From Vulcaniibacterium tengchongense (GTDB lineage: Bacteria > Pseudomonadota > Gammaproteobacteria > Xanthomonadales > Xanthomonadaceae): DNA of 64,000 bases. Positions within the stretch are counted from its first letter, which is position 1. Every line of letters begins with the position of its first letter. Positions 9,907 to 22,700 of the stretch are shown here, in pieces. The stretch spans positions 186,001 through 250,000 of the forward strand of contig NZ_RKQN01000004.1 of assembly GCF_003814555.1 (NCBI RefSeq). Direction: 5' to 3'. The position numbers were made by a program, and so were the translations under genes. The notes below the pieces were generated by a model. It had not been told where the DNA came from, made no database searches, and worked only from the letters and a program-made list of their open reading frames with translations.

Positions 9907-10854
9907 ATGCGCATCGGCCTGGTCGTCGATTCGGCTTGCGATCTGCCTTCGCACTACCTGCAAGAGCACGCGATCAGCCTGCTGCCGATCGCGGTGCGCA
10001 TCGGCGACACCACGCTGGTCGACCGCCGCGACGAAGCGGCCACGCTGGAATTCCTGCACGCGCACGTGGCCGAGCGCGGCCACGAGGCGCAGACCACGCC
10101 GTTCCCGGTGCAGGAGATCCACGACCTGTTCCTGCAGCGGCTGGTGATCGACTACGACCACGTCTTCTGCATGACGATCGCCCGCAGCCGCAGCGGCATC
10201 TACGACAACGCCACCCAGGCCAGCTACGCCATCCTCAACGACTACCGGCCGGTGCGCGCCGCCGCCGGGTACGACACGCCGTTCGCGCTGCGCGTGATCG
10301 ACACCCAGAACCTGTTCGCGGCGCAGGGCGTGGCCGCGGTCGAGGCGGTGCGCCTGCGCGCCGCCGGCGAAGGCCCGCCGAAGATCCGCGCGCGCCTGGA
10401 GCACCTGGCGCTGCACACCCACGGCTACATGGTCCCGCCGGACCTGTACTACCTGCGCAACCGCGCCCGCGCCAAGGGCGACCGCAGCGTCAGCCTGCTC
10501 AGCGCGGCGCTCGGCAGCGCGCTCGACATCAAGCCGGTGCTGCACTGCAACCGCGGCGAGACCGGGCCGGTGGCCAAGATCAAGGGCTACGAGCCGGCCG
10601 TGCGCAGGCTGTTCGAGCACGTCGCCGCCCGGGTCGAGGCCGGCGACCTGCTGACCCCGACCCTGTGCGTGAGCTACGGCGGCGAACTCTCCGCGCTGCG
10701 CCTGCTGCCCGGCTACGAGGCCCTGCGCGAGGCCTGCGCCGCGCGCGGGGTGGAATGGTTCGAGAGCGTGATGAGCCTGACCGGCATGGTCAACGTCGGC
10801 AAGGGCGCGGTGGTGGTCGGCTTCGCCGCCGAGGGGCAGAAGTTCGAGGGCTGA
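9907..10854 (+). CDS. DegV family protein
   Basis: A 315-residue two-domain protein. The opening IGLVVDSACDLPSHYLQ matches the DegV signature (xxxDSxxDL). A second conserved block, CMTIARSRSGIYDNA, corresponds to the SSxLSGTY region of the lipid-binding cleft, and VSYGG lies near the end. DegV proteins bind a long-chain fatty acid; in Firmicutes FakB pairs with the kinase FakA, but no FakA-like gene is visible here. Ribosome-binding site GGGAGGGG precedes the ATG at 9907. Cytoplasmic. Confidence 0.88.
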   Translation: MRIGLVVDSACDLPSHYLQEHAISLLPIAVRIGDTTLVDRRDEAATLEFLHAHVAERGHEAQTTPFPVQEIHDLFLQRLVIDYDHVFCMTIARSRSGIYDNATQASYAILNDYRPVRAAAGYDTPFALRVIDTQNLFAAQGVAAVEAVRLRAAGEGPPKIRARLEHLALHTHGYMVPPDLYYLRNRARAKGDRSVSLLSAALGSALDIKPVLHCNRGETGPVAKIKGYEPAVRRLFEHVAARVEAGDLLTPTLCVSYGGELSALRLLPGYEALREACAARGVEWFESVMSLTGMVNVGKGAVVVGFAAEGQKFEG

Positions 10855-10960
10855 GCCGCGCCGCTTGCGGCGAGAATGCCGCGGCAGGACTTTCCGCATG
10901 GGGCCGCGGCCGCGCGCCCGGGTTAGGCTGCGGGCTTTGTCCGCTCCCGTCCGAGTCCGC

Positions 10961-13900
10961 ATGCAACCGACCCGCCGTCTGCTCGCCGTCGCCCTGGCCG
11001 GCGCCCTCGCCCTCCCCGCCCTCGCCCAGAATCCGCCGCCGCCGCAGGAAAAGCAGGACCAGGCGCAACTCGAGCAGGACGCGCTCGACCCCGCCGGCAC
11101 CGACCCGGCCAAGGCGTCGGCGCAGGCCGCCAAGGGCCGCGGCAAGCCGCGGGCGGAGGACGAGGGCGGGACGCCGTGGGACGTGAGCGCGCCGCACGCG
11201 CCGACCAAGACCGTGCGCTTCACCACCGACGAAGGCACCTGGATGGACGTGGACGTGTCGCCGGACGGGCGCACCCTGGCGTTCTCGCTGCTGGGCGACC
11301 TGTACACGCTGCCGATCGGCGGCGGCCGGGCGCGGCGCATCACCTCCGGCCCGGCCTGGGACGTGCAGCCGCGCTTCTCGCCCGACGGCCGGGAGCTGGC
11401 CTTCACCTCCGACCGCGGCGGCGGCAACAACCTCTGGCGCATCCGCACCGACGGCAGCCGCGCCGTGCAGGTGACGAAGGAGGACTTCCGCCTGCTCAAC
11501 AACCCGGCGTGGACGCCGGACGGGCAGTACCTGATCGGCCGCAAGCATTTCACCGGCGAGCGCTCGCTCGGCGCCGGCGAGCTGTGGCTGTACCACGCCA
11601 GCGGCGCCGCGGCCGGCGGCGGCCTGCAGCTGACCAAGCAGAAGAACGACCAGCAGGACCTGGGCGAGCCGGCGGTGTCGCCCGACGGCCGCTACGTGTA
11701 CTTCTCCGAGGACGTCACCCCCGGCCCGACCTTCCAGTACAACAAGAACCCGCACGACGTGATCTACGCGATCAAGCGCCTGGATCGCCAGACCGGCCGC
11801 ATCGACACGCTGGTCGCCACGCCCGGCGGCGCGGTGCGTCCGCAGCCCTCGCCCGACGGCAAGTCGCTGGCCTTCGTCAAGCGCGTGCGCGACAAGTCGG
11901 TGCTGCACGTGCTCGATCTGGCCAGCGGCGAGGTGCGCCCGGTGTGGGACGGCCTGTCGCACGACCAGCAGGAGGCGTGGGCGATCTTCGGCCCGTACAG
12001 CAACTTCGACTGGACGCCGGATTCCAAGGCGGTGGTGGTCTGGGCGCAGGGCAAGCTGTGGCGGGTCGACGTCGCGAGCGGCCGCGCCGGCGAGATCCCG
12101 TTCGTCGCCGAGGTCGAGCAGACCGTGACCGAGCCGCTGCGCCTCGCGCAGAAGATCGACGAGGGCACGTTCGCGCCGAAGATGATCCGCGACGTGGCCA
12201 CCAGCGCCGACGGCAAGACGCTCATCTTCCACGCCGTCGGCCAGCTGTGGCGCAAGCGCCTGCCCGACGGCAAGCCCGAGCGGCTGACCTCGAACGACGG
12301 CGTGTACGAATACCAGCCCAGCTTCAGCGCCGACGGCCGCAAGCTGCTGTACACCACCTGGTCCGACGCCGGCATGGGCGCGATCTACGTGCGCGACGCC
12401 CACGGCGGCGGCGCCGGCAAGCGGCTGACCCAGGAGAAGGGCTTCTACTACGGCCCGCGCTTCTCGCCCGACGGCCGCCGCATCGTCTACAGCAAGTCCG
12501 GCGGCAGCGGCCTGACCGGCTCGCTGTGGGCGGGCGACAAGGGCGTGTACGTGATGGACGCCGACGGCGGCACCCCGGTGCGGGTGGCGCTGGAAGGCGA
12601 GGCGCCGCAGTTCAGCGCCGACGGCCGGCGCGTCTACTACCTCGCCGGCAGCGGGCTGAAGAAGAAGCTGATGTCGGTCGGCCTCAACGGCGAGGAGCCG
12701 CGCGAGGTGTTCGACCTCAAGTACGTCGACACGGTCAGCGTCTCCCCGGACGGCAAGTGGGTGGCGTTCACCGAGCTGTTCAACGCCTACGTCGCGCCGC
12801 TGGCGGCCACCGGCAAGGCGGTGGAACTGTCCAAGGACAGCAAGGCGCTGCCGGTCACCCGGGTCAGCGCCGACGTCGGCAGCTACCTCCACTGGAGCGC
12901 GGACTCCAGGTCGCTGCACTGGATGGTCGGCGACCGCTACTTCTCGCGCGACCTGAGCCAGAGCTTCGCCTTCCTCCCCGGCGCGCCGGCCGAGCTGCCG
13001 GAGCCGACCCGCGACGGCGGCATCCCGGTCGGCCTGACGGTGCCGGTGGCGACCGCGCGCGACACCGTCGCCTTCACCCACGCCCGCATCGTCACCATGC
13101 GCGACGCCGAGCGCACGCAGGAGGTGATCGAGGACGGCACCCTGGTCGTGCGCGGCGACACCATCGTCGCGGTCGGCAAGGACGTGCCGGTGCCGGCCGG
13201 CGCGCGCGTGATCGATGCCAGCGGCAAGACCATCGTCCCCGGCTACGTCGACGTGCACGCGCACGCCGCGCACTTCGGCCAGGGCGTGGTGCCGCAGCAG
13301 AACTGGGCCTACTACACCAACCTCGCCTTCGGCATCACCACGATGCACGACCCCTCGGCCAGCACCGAGTTCGTGTTCTCCGAGGCCGAACTGGTCAAGG
13401 CCGGCAGGATGGTCGGCCCGCGCGTGTTCTCCACCGGCACCATCCTGTACGGCGCCGACGGCGACTTCAAGGCGGTGGTGAACTCGCTCGACGACGCGCG
13501 CAGCCACCTGCGCCGGATGAAGGCCAACGGCGCCTTCAGCGTGAAGAGCTACAACCAGCCGCGGCGCGAGCAGCGCCAGCAGATCAACACCGCCGCGCGC
13601 GAGCTCGGCATGCTGGTGGTGGAGGAAGGCGGCAGCACCTTCCACCACAACATGACCATGATCCTCGACGGCGTCACCGGCATCGAGCACAACATCCCGG
13701 TCGCGCCGCTGTACAAGGACGTGGTGGAGCTGTGGCGCCGGACCGACGTGCGCAACACGCCGACCCTGGTGGTCAGCTACGGCGGGCTGTCGGGCGAGTA
13801 CTGGTGGTACGCGCGCGACAACGTGTGGGAGGACAGCAAGCTCAACCGCTTCTTCCCGCGCGAGACGCTCGACGCCCGCAGCATCCGCCGCGAGACCGCG

Positions 13901-14392
13901 CCGGACTGGGACTACTGGCACGTCGAGGTGGCCAAGTCGGCGAAGAAGCTGCGCGACGCGGGCGTGAAGATCCAGGTCGGCGGCCACGGCCAGCTGCAGG
14001 GCCTGAGCCCGAACTGGGAGATCTGGATGCTGACCCAGGGCGGCTTCAGCAACTTCGAGGCGCTGCGCGCGGCGACCGTCGACGGCGCCGACTACCTCGG
14101 CCTGGCGTCGCAGATCGGCTCGCTCGAACCGGGCAAGCAGGCCGACCTGGTGGTGCTCAACTCCAATCCGCTGGAGAACATCCGCGCGACCATCGACACC
14201 CGCTACGTGATGGTCGACGGCCGCCTGTTCGACGTCGACGCGGACATGGCCGAGGTCGGCAACCGGGGCGAGAAGCCGCCGGTGTTCTATTGGCAGCGCC
14301 ACCGCGACGGCCAGACCTTCGGCGTCGAGTTCGGCCCGACCGCGGTCTGCCATTGCCCCAAGGGCCACGGCGCGCACGCCCACGAGGACTGA
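10961..14392 (+). CDS. Giant secreted amidohydrolase with N-terminal TolB-like propeller
   Basis: A 1143-residue protein. Residues 1-22 are a Sec signal peptide (ALALPALAQ), followed by a Pro/Gln/Ala-rich linker to about 75. Residues about 80-700 carry many PD40/TolB blade motifs (VSPDGRTLAFSL, FSPDGRELAFTSDRGGG, VSPDGRYVYFSED, FSADGRKLLYTTW and others). The C-terminal 430 residues are an amidohydrolase with VDVHAHAAHF (His766, His768), further His-rich positions, and LEPGKQADLVVLNSNPLENI at the end. The family is known in Xanthomonadaceae, Bacteroidetes and Caulobacter as a periplasmic hydrolase, probably of peptides or cyclic imides; the substrate is not established. Monocistronic, about 105 bases after degV. 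Confidence 0.9.
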   Translation: MQPTRRLLAVALAGALALPALAQNPPPPQEKQDQAQLEQDALDPAGTDPAKASAQAAKGRGKPRAEDEGGTPWDVSAPHAPTKTVRFTTDEGTWMDVDVSPDGRTLAFSLLGDLYTLPIGGGRARRITSGPAWDVQPRFSPDGRELAFTSDRGGGNNLWRIRTDGSRAVQVTKEDFRLLNNPAWTPDGQYLIGRKHFTGERSLGAGELWLYHASGAAAGGGLQLTKQKNDQQDLGEPAVSPDGRYVYFSEDVTPGPTFQYNKNPHDVIYAIKRLDRQTGRIDTLVATPGGAVRPQPSPDGKSLAFVKRVRDKSVLHVLDLASGEVRPVWDGLSHDQQEAWAIFGPYSNFDWTPDSKAVVVWAQGKLWRVDVASGRAGEIPFVAEVEQTVTEPLRLAQKIDEGTFAPKMIRDVATSADGKTLIFHAVGQLWRKRLPDGKPERLTSNDGVYEYQPSFSADGRKLLYTTWSDAGMGAIYVRDAHGGGAGKRLTQEKGFYYGPRFSPDGRRIVYSKSGGSGLTGSLWAGDKGVYVMDADGGTPVRVALEGEAPQFSADGRRVYYLAGSGLKKKLMSVGLNGEEPREVFDLKYVDTVSVSPDGKWVAFTELFNAYVAPLAATGKAVELSKDSKALPVTRVSADVGSYLHWSADSRSLHWMVGDRYFSRDLSQSFAFLPGAPAELPEPTRDGGIPVGLTVPVATARDTVAFTHARIVTMRDAERTQEVIEDGTLVVRGDTIVAVGKDVPVPAGARVIDASGKTIVPGYVDVHAHAAHFGQGVVPQQNWAYYTNLAFGITTMHDPSASTEFVFSEAELVKAGRMVGPRVFSTGTILYGADGDFKAVVNSLDDARSHLRRMKANGAFSVKSYNQPRREQRQQINTAARELGMLVVEEGGSTFHHNMTMILDGVTGIEHNIPVAPLYKDVVELWRRTDVRNTPTLVVSYGGLSGEYWWYARDNVWEDSKLNRFFPRETLDARSIRRETAPDWDYWHVEVAKSAKKLRDAGVKIQVGGHGQLQGLSPNWEIWMLTQGGFSNFEALRAATVDGADYLGLASQIGSLEPGKQADLVVLNSNPLENIRATIDTRYVMVDGRLFDVDADMAEVGNRGEKPPVFYWQRHRDGQTFGVEFGPTAVCHCPKGHGAHAHED

Positions 14393-14463
14393 GCCGGCGC
14401 TTTCACGGCGGGCCGATCCGGCCCGCCTAAGCTGGCGGCGAGGTGACAGAGAACGGAGCGCCC

Positions 14464-14808
14464 ATGCCGACCCGCTACTACATCCGCCTGCCCGACGCCC
14501 GCCGCGCCCGCGGCACCGAGCCGAGCCTGTCGTTCACCGCGGCCGGCGCCGAAGCCTTCGCCGAGCAGCTGCAGGCGGCGCTGCGCGAACCGGCCCTGTT
14601 CGAACGCTGGCGCGCGCTGCAGGACGACCCGGACGAGGTCGACCCGGCGCTCGGCGCGGTGGATCCGAACGCGGTGGTGACCGGCCGGCAGAAGGACCTG
14701 CACGTCGACCTCGAAGTCGTCTCCAGCCTCCCCGGCGACGTGCTGCGGCAGCGCCTGCGCCTGCTCGCCGGCGGCGGCTGGGAGCTGCGCGACGTGACCG
14801 CGGCCTGA
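14464..14808 (+). CDS. Conserved hypothetical protein (114 aa)
   Basis: A short soluble protein opening MPTRYYIRLPDARRARG. It is Ala/Leu-rich and mostly helical by eye, with an acidic middle (QDDPDEVDPALGAVDP) and a final basic-hydrophobic segment QRLRLLAGGGWELRDV. ACGGAGCG upstream serves as ribosome-binding site for the ATG at 14464; a GTG at 14443 is less likely. I recall similar small proteins annotated only as hypothetical in Xanthomonadaceae. No domain or function can be given. Confidence 0.7.
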   Translation: MPTRYYIRLPDARRARGTEPSLSFTAAGAEAFAEQLQAALREPALFERWRALQDDPDEVDPALGAVDPNAVVTGRQKDLHVDLEVVSSLPGDVLRQRLRLLAGGGWELRDVTAA

Positions 14809-14933
14809 GCGGCACCCGCACGCCCGGCGAGCACGGACGCGGCTCCCGCCTTCGCATCCCGCGCGGCAGCCCGCCAGCGAAGAGCCTCTCCTCGGGCGCG
14901 GGGCGGCGCCGCGCGATCCGGCCGCGCCCGCGC

Positions 14934-15764
14934 TCAATCGCGCAGCGCCGCGGCGTGGTGCGCGATGTGCTCGCCGATGAAGCTGGCGATGAAGTAGTAG
15001 CTGTGGTCGTAGCCGGGCCGCAGCCGCAGGCGCAGCGGATGCTCCGCTTCGGCGCAGGCCTCGCGCAGCAGCTCCGGGCGCAATTGCGTGTCCAGGAATT
15101 CGTCGGCCTCGCCCTGGTCGACCAGCAGCGGCAGGCGCTCGCGCGCGGTCTTCACCAGTTCGCAGGCGTCCCAGGCCTTCCATGCCTCGCGGTCGTCGCC
15201 GAGGTATGCCGAGAACGCCTTCTCGCCCCAGGGCACGCGGGTGGGCGCGACGACGGGCGCGAACGCCGACACGCTGCGGTAGCGCCCGGGATTCTTCAGC
15301 GCGGCGACCAGCGCGCCGTGGCCGCCCATCGAATGGCCGCTGACCGCGCGGGCGCCGCTGGCCGGGAACTCGGCCTCGATCAGCGCCGGCAGCTCCCGGG
15401 TCACGTACTCGTACATGCGGTAGTGCGCGGCCCACGGGGCCTGGGTGGCGTCGACGTAGAAGCCGGCGCCGACGCCCAGGTCGTAGCCGTCCGCGTCGGC
15501 CACGCCCTCGCCGCGCGGGCTGGTGTCCGGCGCGACCAGGATCAGGCCATGTTCGGCGGCGTAGCGCTGCGCGCCGGCCTTGGTGATGAAGTTCTGCTCG
15601 CTGCAGGTCAGGCCGCTGAGCCAATACAACACCGGCAGCTTGCGCGAGGCCGCCTGCGGCGGCAGGTAGACGGCGACGTTCGTCGCGCCGCGCAGCGCGG
15701 CCGATTCGAAGCGGTACACGTCCTGCCAGCCGCCGAAGCAGGCGCGGTGTTCGAGTCGTTGCAT
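14934..15764 (-). CDS. fghA: S-formylglutathione hydrolase
   Basis: A 276-residue esterase-D family protein that hydrolyses S-formylglutathione to formate and glutathione, the last step of glutathione-dependent formaldehyde oxidation. The nucleophile elbow is GHSMGG (Ser145), with LVDQGEADEFL supplying the Asp and GYDHSYYF the His. The YWLSGLTCSEQNFI segment carries the conserved Cys typical of the family. Length is normal. It starts 9 bases after the frmA stop on the same strand, so it is the last gene of an frmR-frmA-fghA operon. Cytoplasmic. Confidence 0.95.
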   Translation of the reverse strand: MQRLEHRACFGGWQDVYRFESAALRGATNVAVYLPPQAASRKLPVLYWLSGLTCSEQNFITKAGAQRYAAEHGLILVAPDTSPRGEGVADADGYDLGVGAGFYVDATQAPWAAHYRMYEYVTRELPALIEAEFPASGARAVSGHSMGGHGALVAALKNPGRYRSVSAFAPVVAPTRVPWGEKAFSAYLGDDREAWKAWDACELVKTARERLPLLVDQGEADEFLDTQLRPELLREACAEAEHPLRLRLRPGYDHSYYFIASFIGEHIAHHAAALRD

Positions 15765-15773
15765 GGCGCGGCC

Positions 15774-17274
<1,501 letters not shown>

Positions 17275-17296
17275 CCGGCGCCTCGACTGCATGGGG

Positions 17297-17311
17297 TACT
17301 GGGGTATAGTA
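17297..17311. promoter_or_regulatory. TACT-N7-AGTA operator over divergent frmR/dmeF promoters
   Basis: The 15-bp element TACTGGGGTATAGTA has TACT and AGTA arms around a G-rich 7-base centre, the form described for RcnR operators (TACT-G6-N-AGTA) and close to FrmR sites. TATAGT at 17305-17310 is a good plus-strand -10 for dmeF, and the reverse strand holds TACTAT in -10 position for frmR. Repressor binding would block both promoters. Binding is inferred from the motif and position. Confidence 0.75.
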
Positions 17312-17333
17312 TCCGCGGCGACGCCTCCGCACC

Positions 17334-18290
17334 ATGCCGAACATGTCCGTCGACGCCTTCCGCCACAGCCATGTGTTCGACGACGGCAATCCGCTGGCCG
17401 AGCGCAACACCCGCCGCGCGCTGTACCTGACCCTGGCGATGATGACCGCGGAGATCGCCGGCGGCTGGCTGTTCAACTCGATGGCGCTGCTCGCCGACGG
17501 CTGGCACATGAGCTCGCACGCGCTGGCGCTGGGCCTGTCGGTGCTGGCCTACGCCGCGGCGCGCCGCTACGCGCACGACCCGCGCTTCGCCTTCGGCACC
17601 TGGAAGCTGGAGGTGCTGGGCGGCTACACCAGCGCGATCCTGCTGCTGGGCGTGGCGGCGCTGATGCTGTTCCAGTCGGTCGAGCGCCTGTTCGCGCCGG
17701 CGCCGATCCGCTACGACCAGGCGATCGCGCTGGCGGCGCTCGGCCTGGGCGTGAACCTGCTGTGCGCCTGGTGGCTGAGGGACGACCACCACCCGCATCA
17801 CCCCCACGCGCACCGCCGCGATCACCGCGACGGCCACGCGCATGCCGGCCACGGCCACCACGACCTTAACCTGCGCTCGGCCTACCTGCACGTGCTGGCC
17901 GACGCGGCGACCTCGCTGCTGGCGATCCTCGCCCTGCTCGGCGGCAAGCTCTACGGCGCCGCCTGGCTGGACCCGGTCATGGGCATCGTCGGCGCGGCGC
18001 TGGTGTCGGCCTGGGCGGTCGGCCTGCTGCGGCAGAGCGCGCGCGTGCTGCTCGACGCGGAAATGGACGCGCCCGTGGTCGAGGAGGTCCGCGAAGCCGT
18101 GCGCTCCGGCCCGGTGCGCGCCGAGATCGCCGATCTGCACGTCTGGCGCGTCGGCAAGGGCAAGTACGCCTGCATCCTCGGCCTGGTCTCCGCCGACCCC
18201 GCGGCCACGCCGCAGCGCTTGCGCGAGCAATTGCGCGTGCACGAGGAGCTGGTGCACGTGACGGTCGAGGTCAATCGTCCGGGGACGTAA
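17334..18290 (+). CDS. dmeF: CDF-family Co/Ni efflux transporter DmeF
   Basis: A 318-residue cation diffusion facilitator in the inner membrane, exporting divalent metal to the periplasm in exchange for protons. The N-terminal HSHVFDDGNPLAERNTRRAL is the DmeF signature. TM2 and TM5 carry the site-A pairs LLADGWHMSSH (HxxxD-like order) and HVLADAATSLLAI. Six transmembrane helices and a His-rich loop (HHPHHPHAHRRDHRDGHAH and following, about residues 150-180) are visible, then the cytoplasmic C-terminal domain. Divergent from the regulator at 16999, with one shared operator. Substrate Co/Ni is assigned by family; Zn cannot be excluded. Confidence 0.93.
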   Translation: MPNMSVDAFRHSHVFDDGNPLAERNTRRALYLTLAMMTAEIAGGWLFNSMALLADGWHMSSHALALGLSVLAYAAARRYAHDPRFAFGTWKLEVLGGYTSAILLLGVAALMLFQSVERLFAPAPIRYDQAIALAALGLGVNLLCAWWLRDDHHPHHPHAHRRDHRDGHAHAGHGHHDLNLRSAYLHVLADAATSLLAILALLGGKLYGAAWLDPVMGIVGAALVSAWAVGLLRQSARVLLDAEMDAPVVEEVREAVRSGPVRAEIADLHVWRVGKGKYACILGLVSADPAATPQRLREQLRVHEELVHVTVEVNRPGT

Positions 18291-18712
18291 CGCCGGCACG
18301 CGCGGCGGCAGGCGCCGCGGCACGCGCGCCTCGGGCAGGCGGGTCAGCCCGGCGCGCCGGACTTCCCGCGACCGCGCGGCGCCGCTCGCCCATGCCGCGC
18401 TGCGCGTTCGGCATCGTGCCGGCCGCGCACGGCCTGCCGAAGTGCTGCGCACCCCGCACGGTCCGATGGCCGGTCCGATGCCGGCTCGATCCATCTGCCG
18501 GGCACGCGCTGCGCCTGCCGGCCGCCCTCTGCGCTGGCGACGTCCGTCGCGGTGCGCGAGGGTCGGCGGCGCGATGCTGGCGGCCGGCCCGGGCACGCGG
18601 CCGCTACCAGCACGAGGCGTTCGTGCGCTTGGCGACGATGCGGCAGGAGCGGGCGCCGGACCGGCGGGCCGGTTCGCCGCCGGCGCGACGCCCGGCGGCG
18701 GGACCGGCCGCC
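18291..18712. other. Intergenic, convergent dmeF/ppc, nothing recognised
   Basis: About 420 bases of very GC-rich DNA between the ends of two convergent genes. No coding signal, clear terminator with a T run, or repeat that I can support. Confidence 0.5.
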
Positions 18713-21451
<2,739 letters not shown>

Positions 21452-21632
21452 GGCGCCGAGCCTACCGCACTGCAGCATGAGCGGGCGCGACGGTTGCGGG
21501 CGCAACGGTCCCGGCTCCTTGCTCGAACCGCCGGGGCGGGCGGCCGATCGCCGGCGCCACCGTCCGCTGCCGGGGCCGCCGCGCGCCGTTGCGGCCTCGG
21601 CGGACAAGCGCATCGTGCTAGGGTCGCCCGCG

Positions 21633-22304
21633 ATGACACCGATCCTGCTTTCCTGGAGCGGCGGCAAGGACGCCGCCTGGACCCTGCGCGCGCTGCGCCG
21701 GCGCGGCGACGTCGAGGTCGTCGGCCTGGTCACCACCGTCACCGAAGGCTACGAGCGCGTGGCGATGCAGGGCATCCGCCGCGAGTTGCTGCACGCCCAG
21801 GCCGACGCCGCCGGCCTGCCGGTGATCGAGGCGCGGCTGCCGCAGCGCAGCGACAACGCCACCTACGAGGCGGCCTTCGCCGCGGCGCTGGCGCAGGCGC
21901 GCGGGCGGTGGCCCGGCCTGGCCGACATCGCCTTTGGCGATCTGTTCCTCGAGGACATCAAGGCCTACCGCGACGCGCTGTGCGCGCGCCTGGGCTGGCG
22001 GCCGCACTACCCGCTGTTCGGCGCGGACACCGCGGCGCTGGCGCGCGAGATGCTGGCCGGCGGCCTGCGCGCGTTCCTGGCCTGCGTCGACACCGAACAG
22101 CTCGACGGCGGCTTCGGCGGGCGGGCGTTCGACGCGCGGCTGCTGGCGGAGCTGCCGCCGTCGGTCGATCCCTGCGGCGAACGCGGCGAGTTCCACACCC
22201 TGGTCGTGGACGGGCCGATGTTCGCCGCGCCGCTGGCGGTCGAGCGTGGGGCATCGGTGCTGCGCGAGGGGCGGTTCCTGTACACCGACTTCGTGCCGGT
22301 GTGA
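21633..22304 (+). CDS. Diphthine-ammonia-ligase-like PP-loop ATPase
   Basis: A 223-residue adenine nucleotide alpha-hydrolase of the DUF71/MJ0570 family. The PP-loop LSWSGGKDAAWTL is at the N-terminus. The conserved IAFGDLFLEDIKAYRDAL and ACVDTEQLDGGFGG follow, and CGERGEFHTLVVDGPMF lies near the end, all family signatures. The eukaryotic relative Dph6 amidates diphthine; bacteria lack diphthamide, so the bacterial substrate is unknown (an amide-forming step is inferred). Divergent from ppc, 181 bases away. Cytoplasmic. Confidence 0.88.
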   Translation: MTPILLSWSGGKDAAWTLRALRRRGDVEVVGLVTTVTEGYERVAMQGIRRELLHAQADAAGLPVIEARLPQRSDNATYEAAFAAALAQARGRWPGLADIAFGDLFLEDIKAYRDALCARLGWRPHYPLFGADTAALAREMLAGGLRAFLACVDTEQLDGGFGGRAFDARLLAELPPSVDPCGERGEFHTLVVDGPMFAAPLAVERGASVLREGRFLYTDFVPV

Positions 22305-22394
22305 CCCGCCGGGCGCCGTACGGGCCCGATCCGCGGTACGCGCACGCCCGGCGCGCAGCGCTTCATGGCGGCTCGTGGCGATCCGGGCCGGGCG

Positions 22395-22700
22395 TCACGC
22401 CTGCGGCGGATGCTCCTGCGGCGGCCCGCGCCGCGGCGGCGGCGCGAAACCCTTGCCGCGCAGGCACGCGTCGAGCTTCTGCCGGTCGGGGCGCTTGCCC
22501 TCGCCCGCTTCGAGCCGGCGCGGTTGGCCGGGTTCCGGCGGCGGCAGCCCCTGCTCGGCGAAGCAGGCCTCCAGCGCGGCGCGGAACTCCGGGCCCTTCG
22601 GCGCGGGCGGCGCGTCGGACGGTTGCGCACCGGCCAGGCCGGCCAGGGCGAACGTCAGCGGCGCCGCGATTCGGGCGCGGCGCGATGCGGGTCGCGACAT
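22395..22700 (-). CDS. Small secreted hypothetical protein with two cysteines
   Basis: A 101-residue protein with an Arg-rich N-terminus and hydrophobic core (PLTFALAGLAGA), then two short repeats of similar form: FRAALEACFAEQGLPPP and QKLDACLRGKGFAPPP. Each has an A-C-hydrophobic helix ending in G-hydrophobic-P-P-P, suggesting an internal duplication with one disulfide. The tail is Pro/Arg-rich. The start at 22700 has AAGGAGAA upstream. I recall similar small proteins in Xanthomonadaceae without assigned function. Confidence 0.65.
   Translation of the reverse strand: MSRPASRRARIAAPLTFALAGLAGAQPSDAPPAPKGPEFRAALEACFAEQGLPPPEPGQPRRLEAGEGKRPDRQKLDACLRGKGFAPPPRRGPPQEHPPQA

Noticed and set aside
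10790-14383. Very long minus-strand open frame (about 1200 codons) antisense to the propeller-amidohydrolase
   Set aside because: Composition artefact of GC-rich coding DNA; low-complexity His/Arg/Ala sequence, no start signal, no recognisable domain. The plus-strand gene has clear motifs throughout.
17275-17292. Alternative start for the FrmR-like gene adding six residues
   Set aside because: It would lie next to the operator and displace Pro2, which aligns with the family start at 17274.
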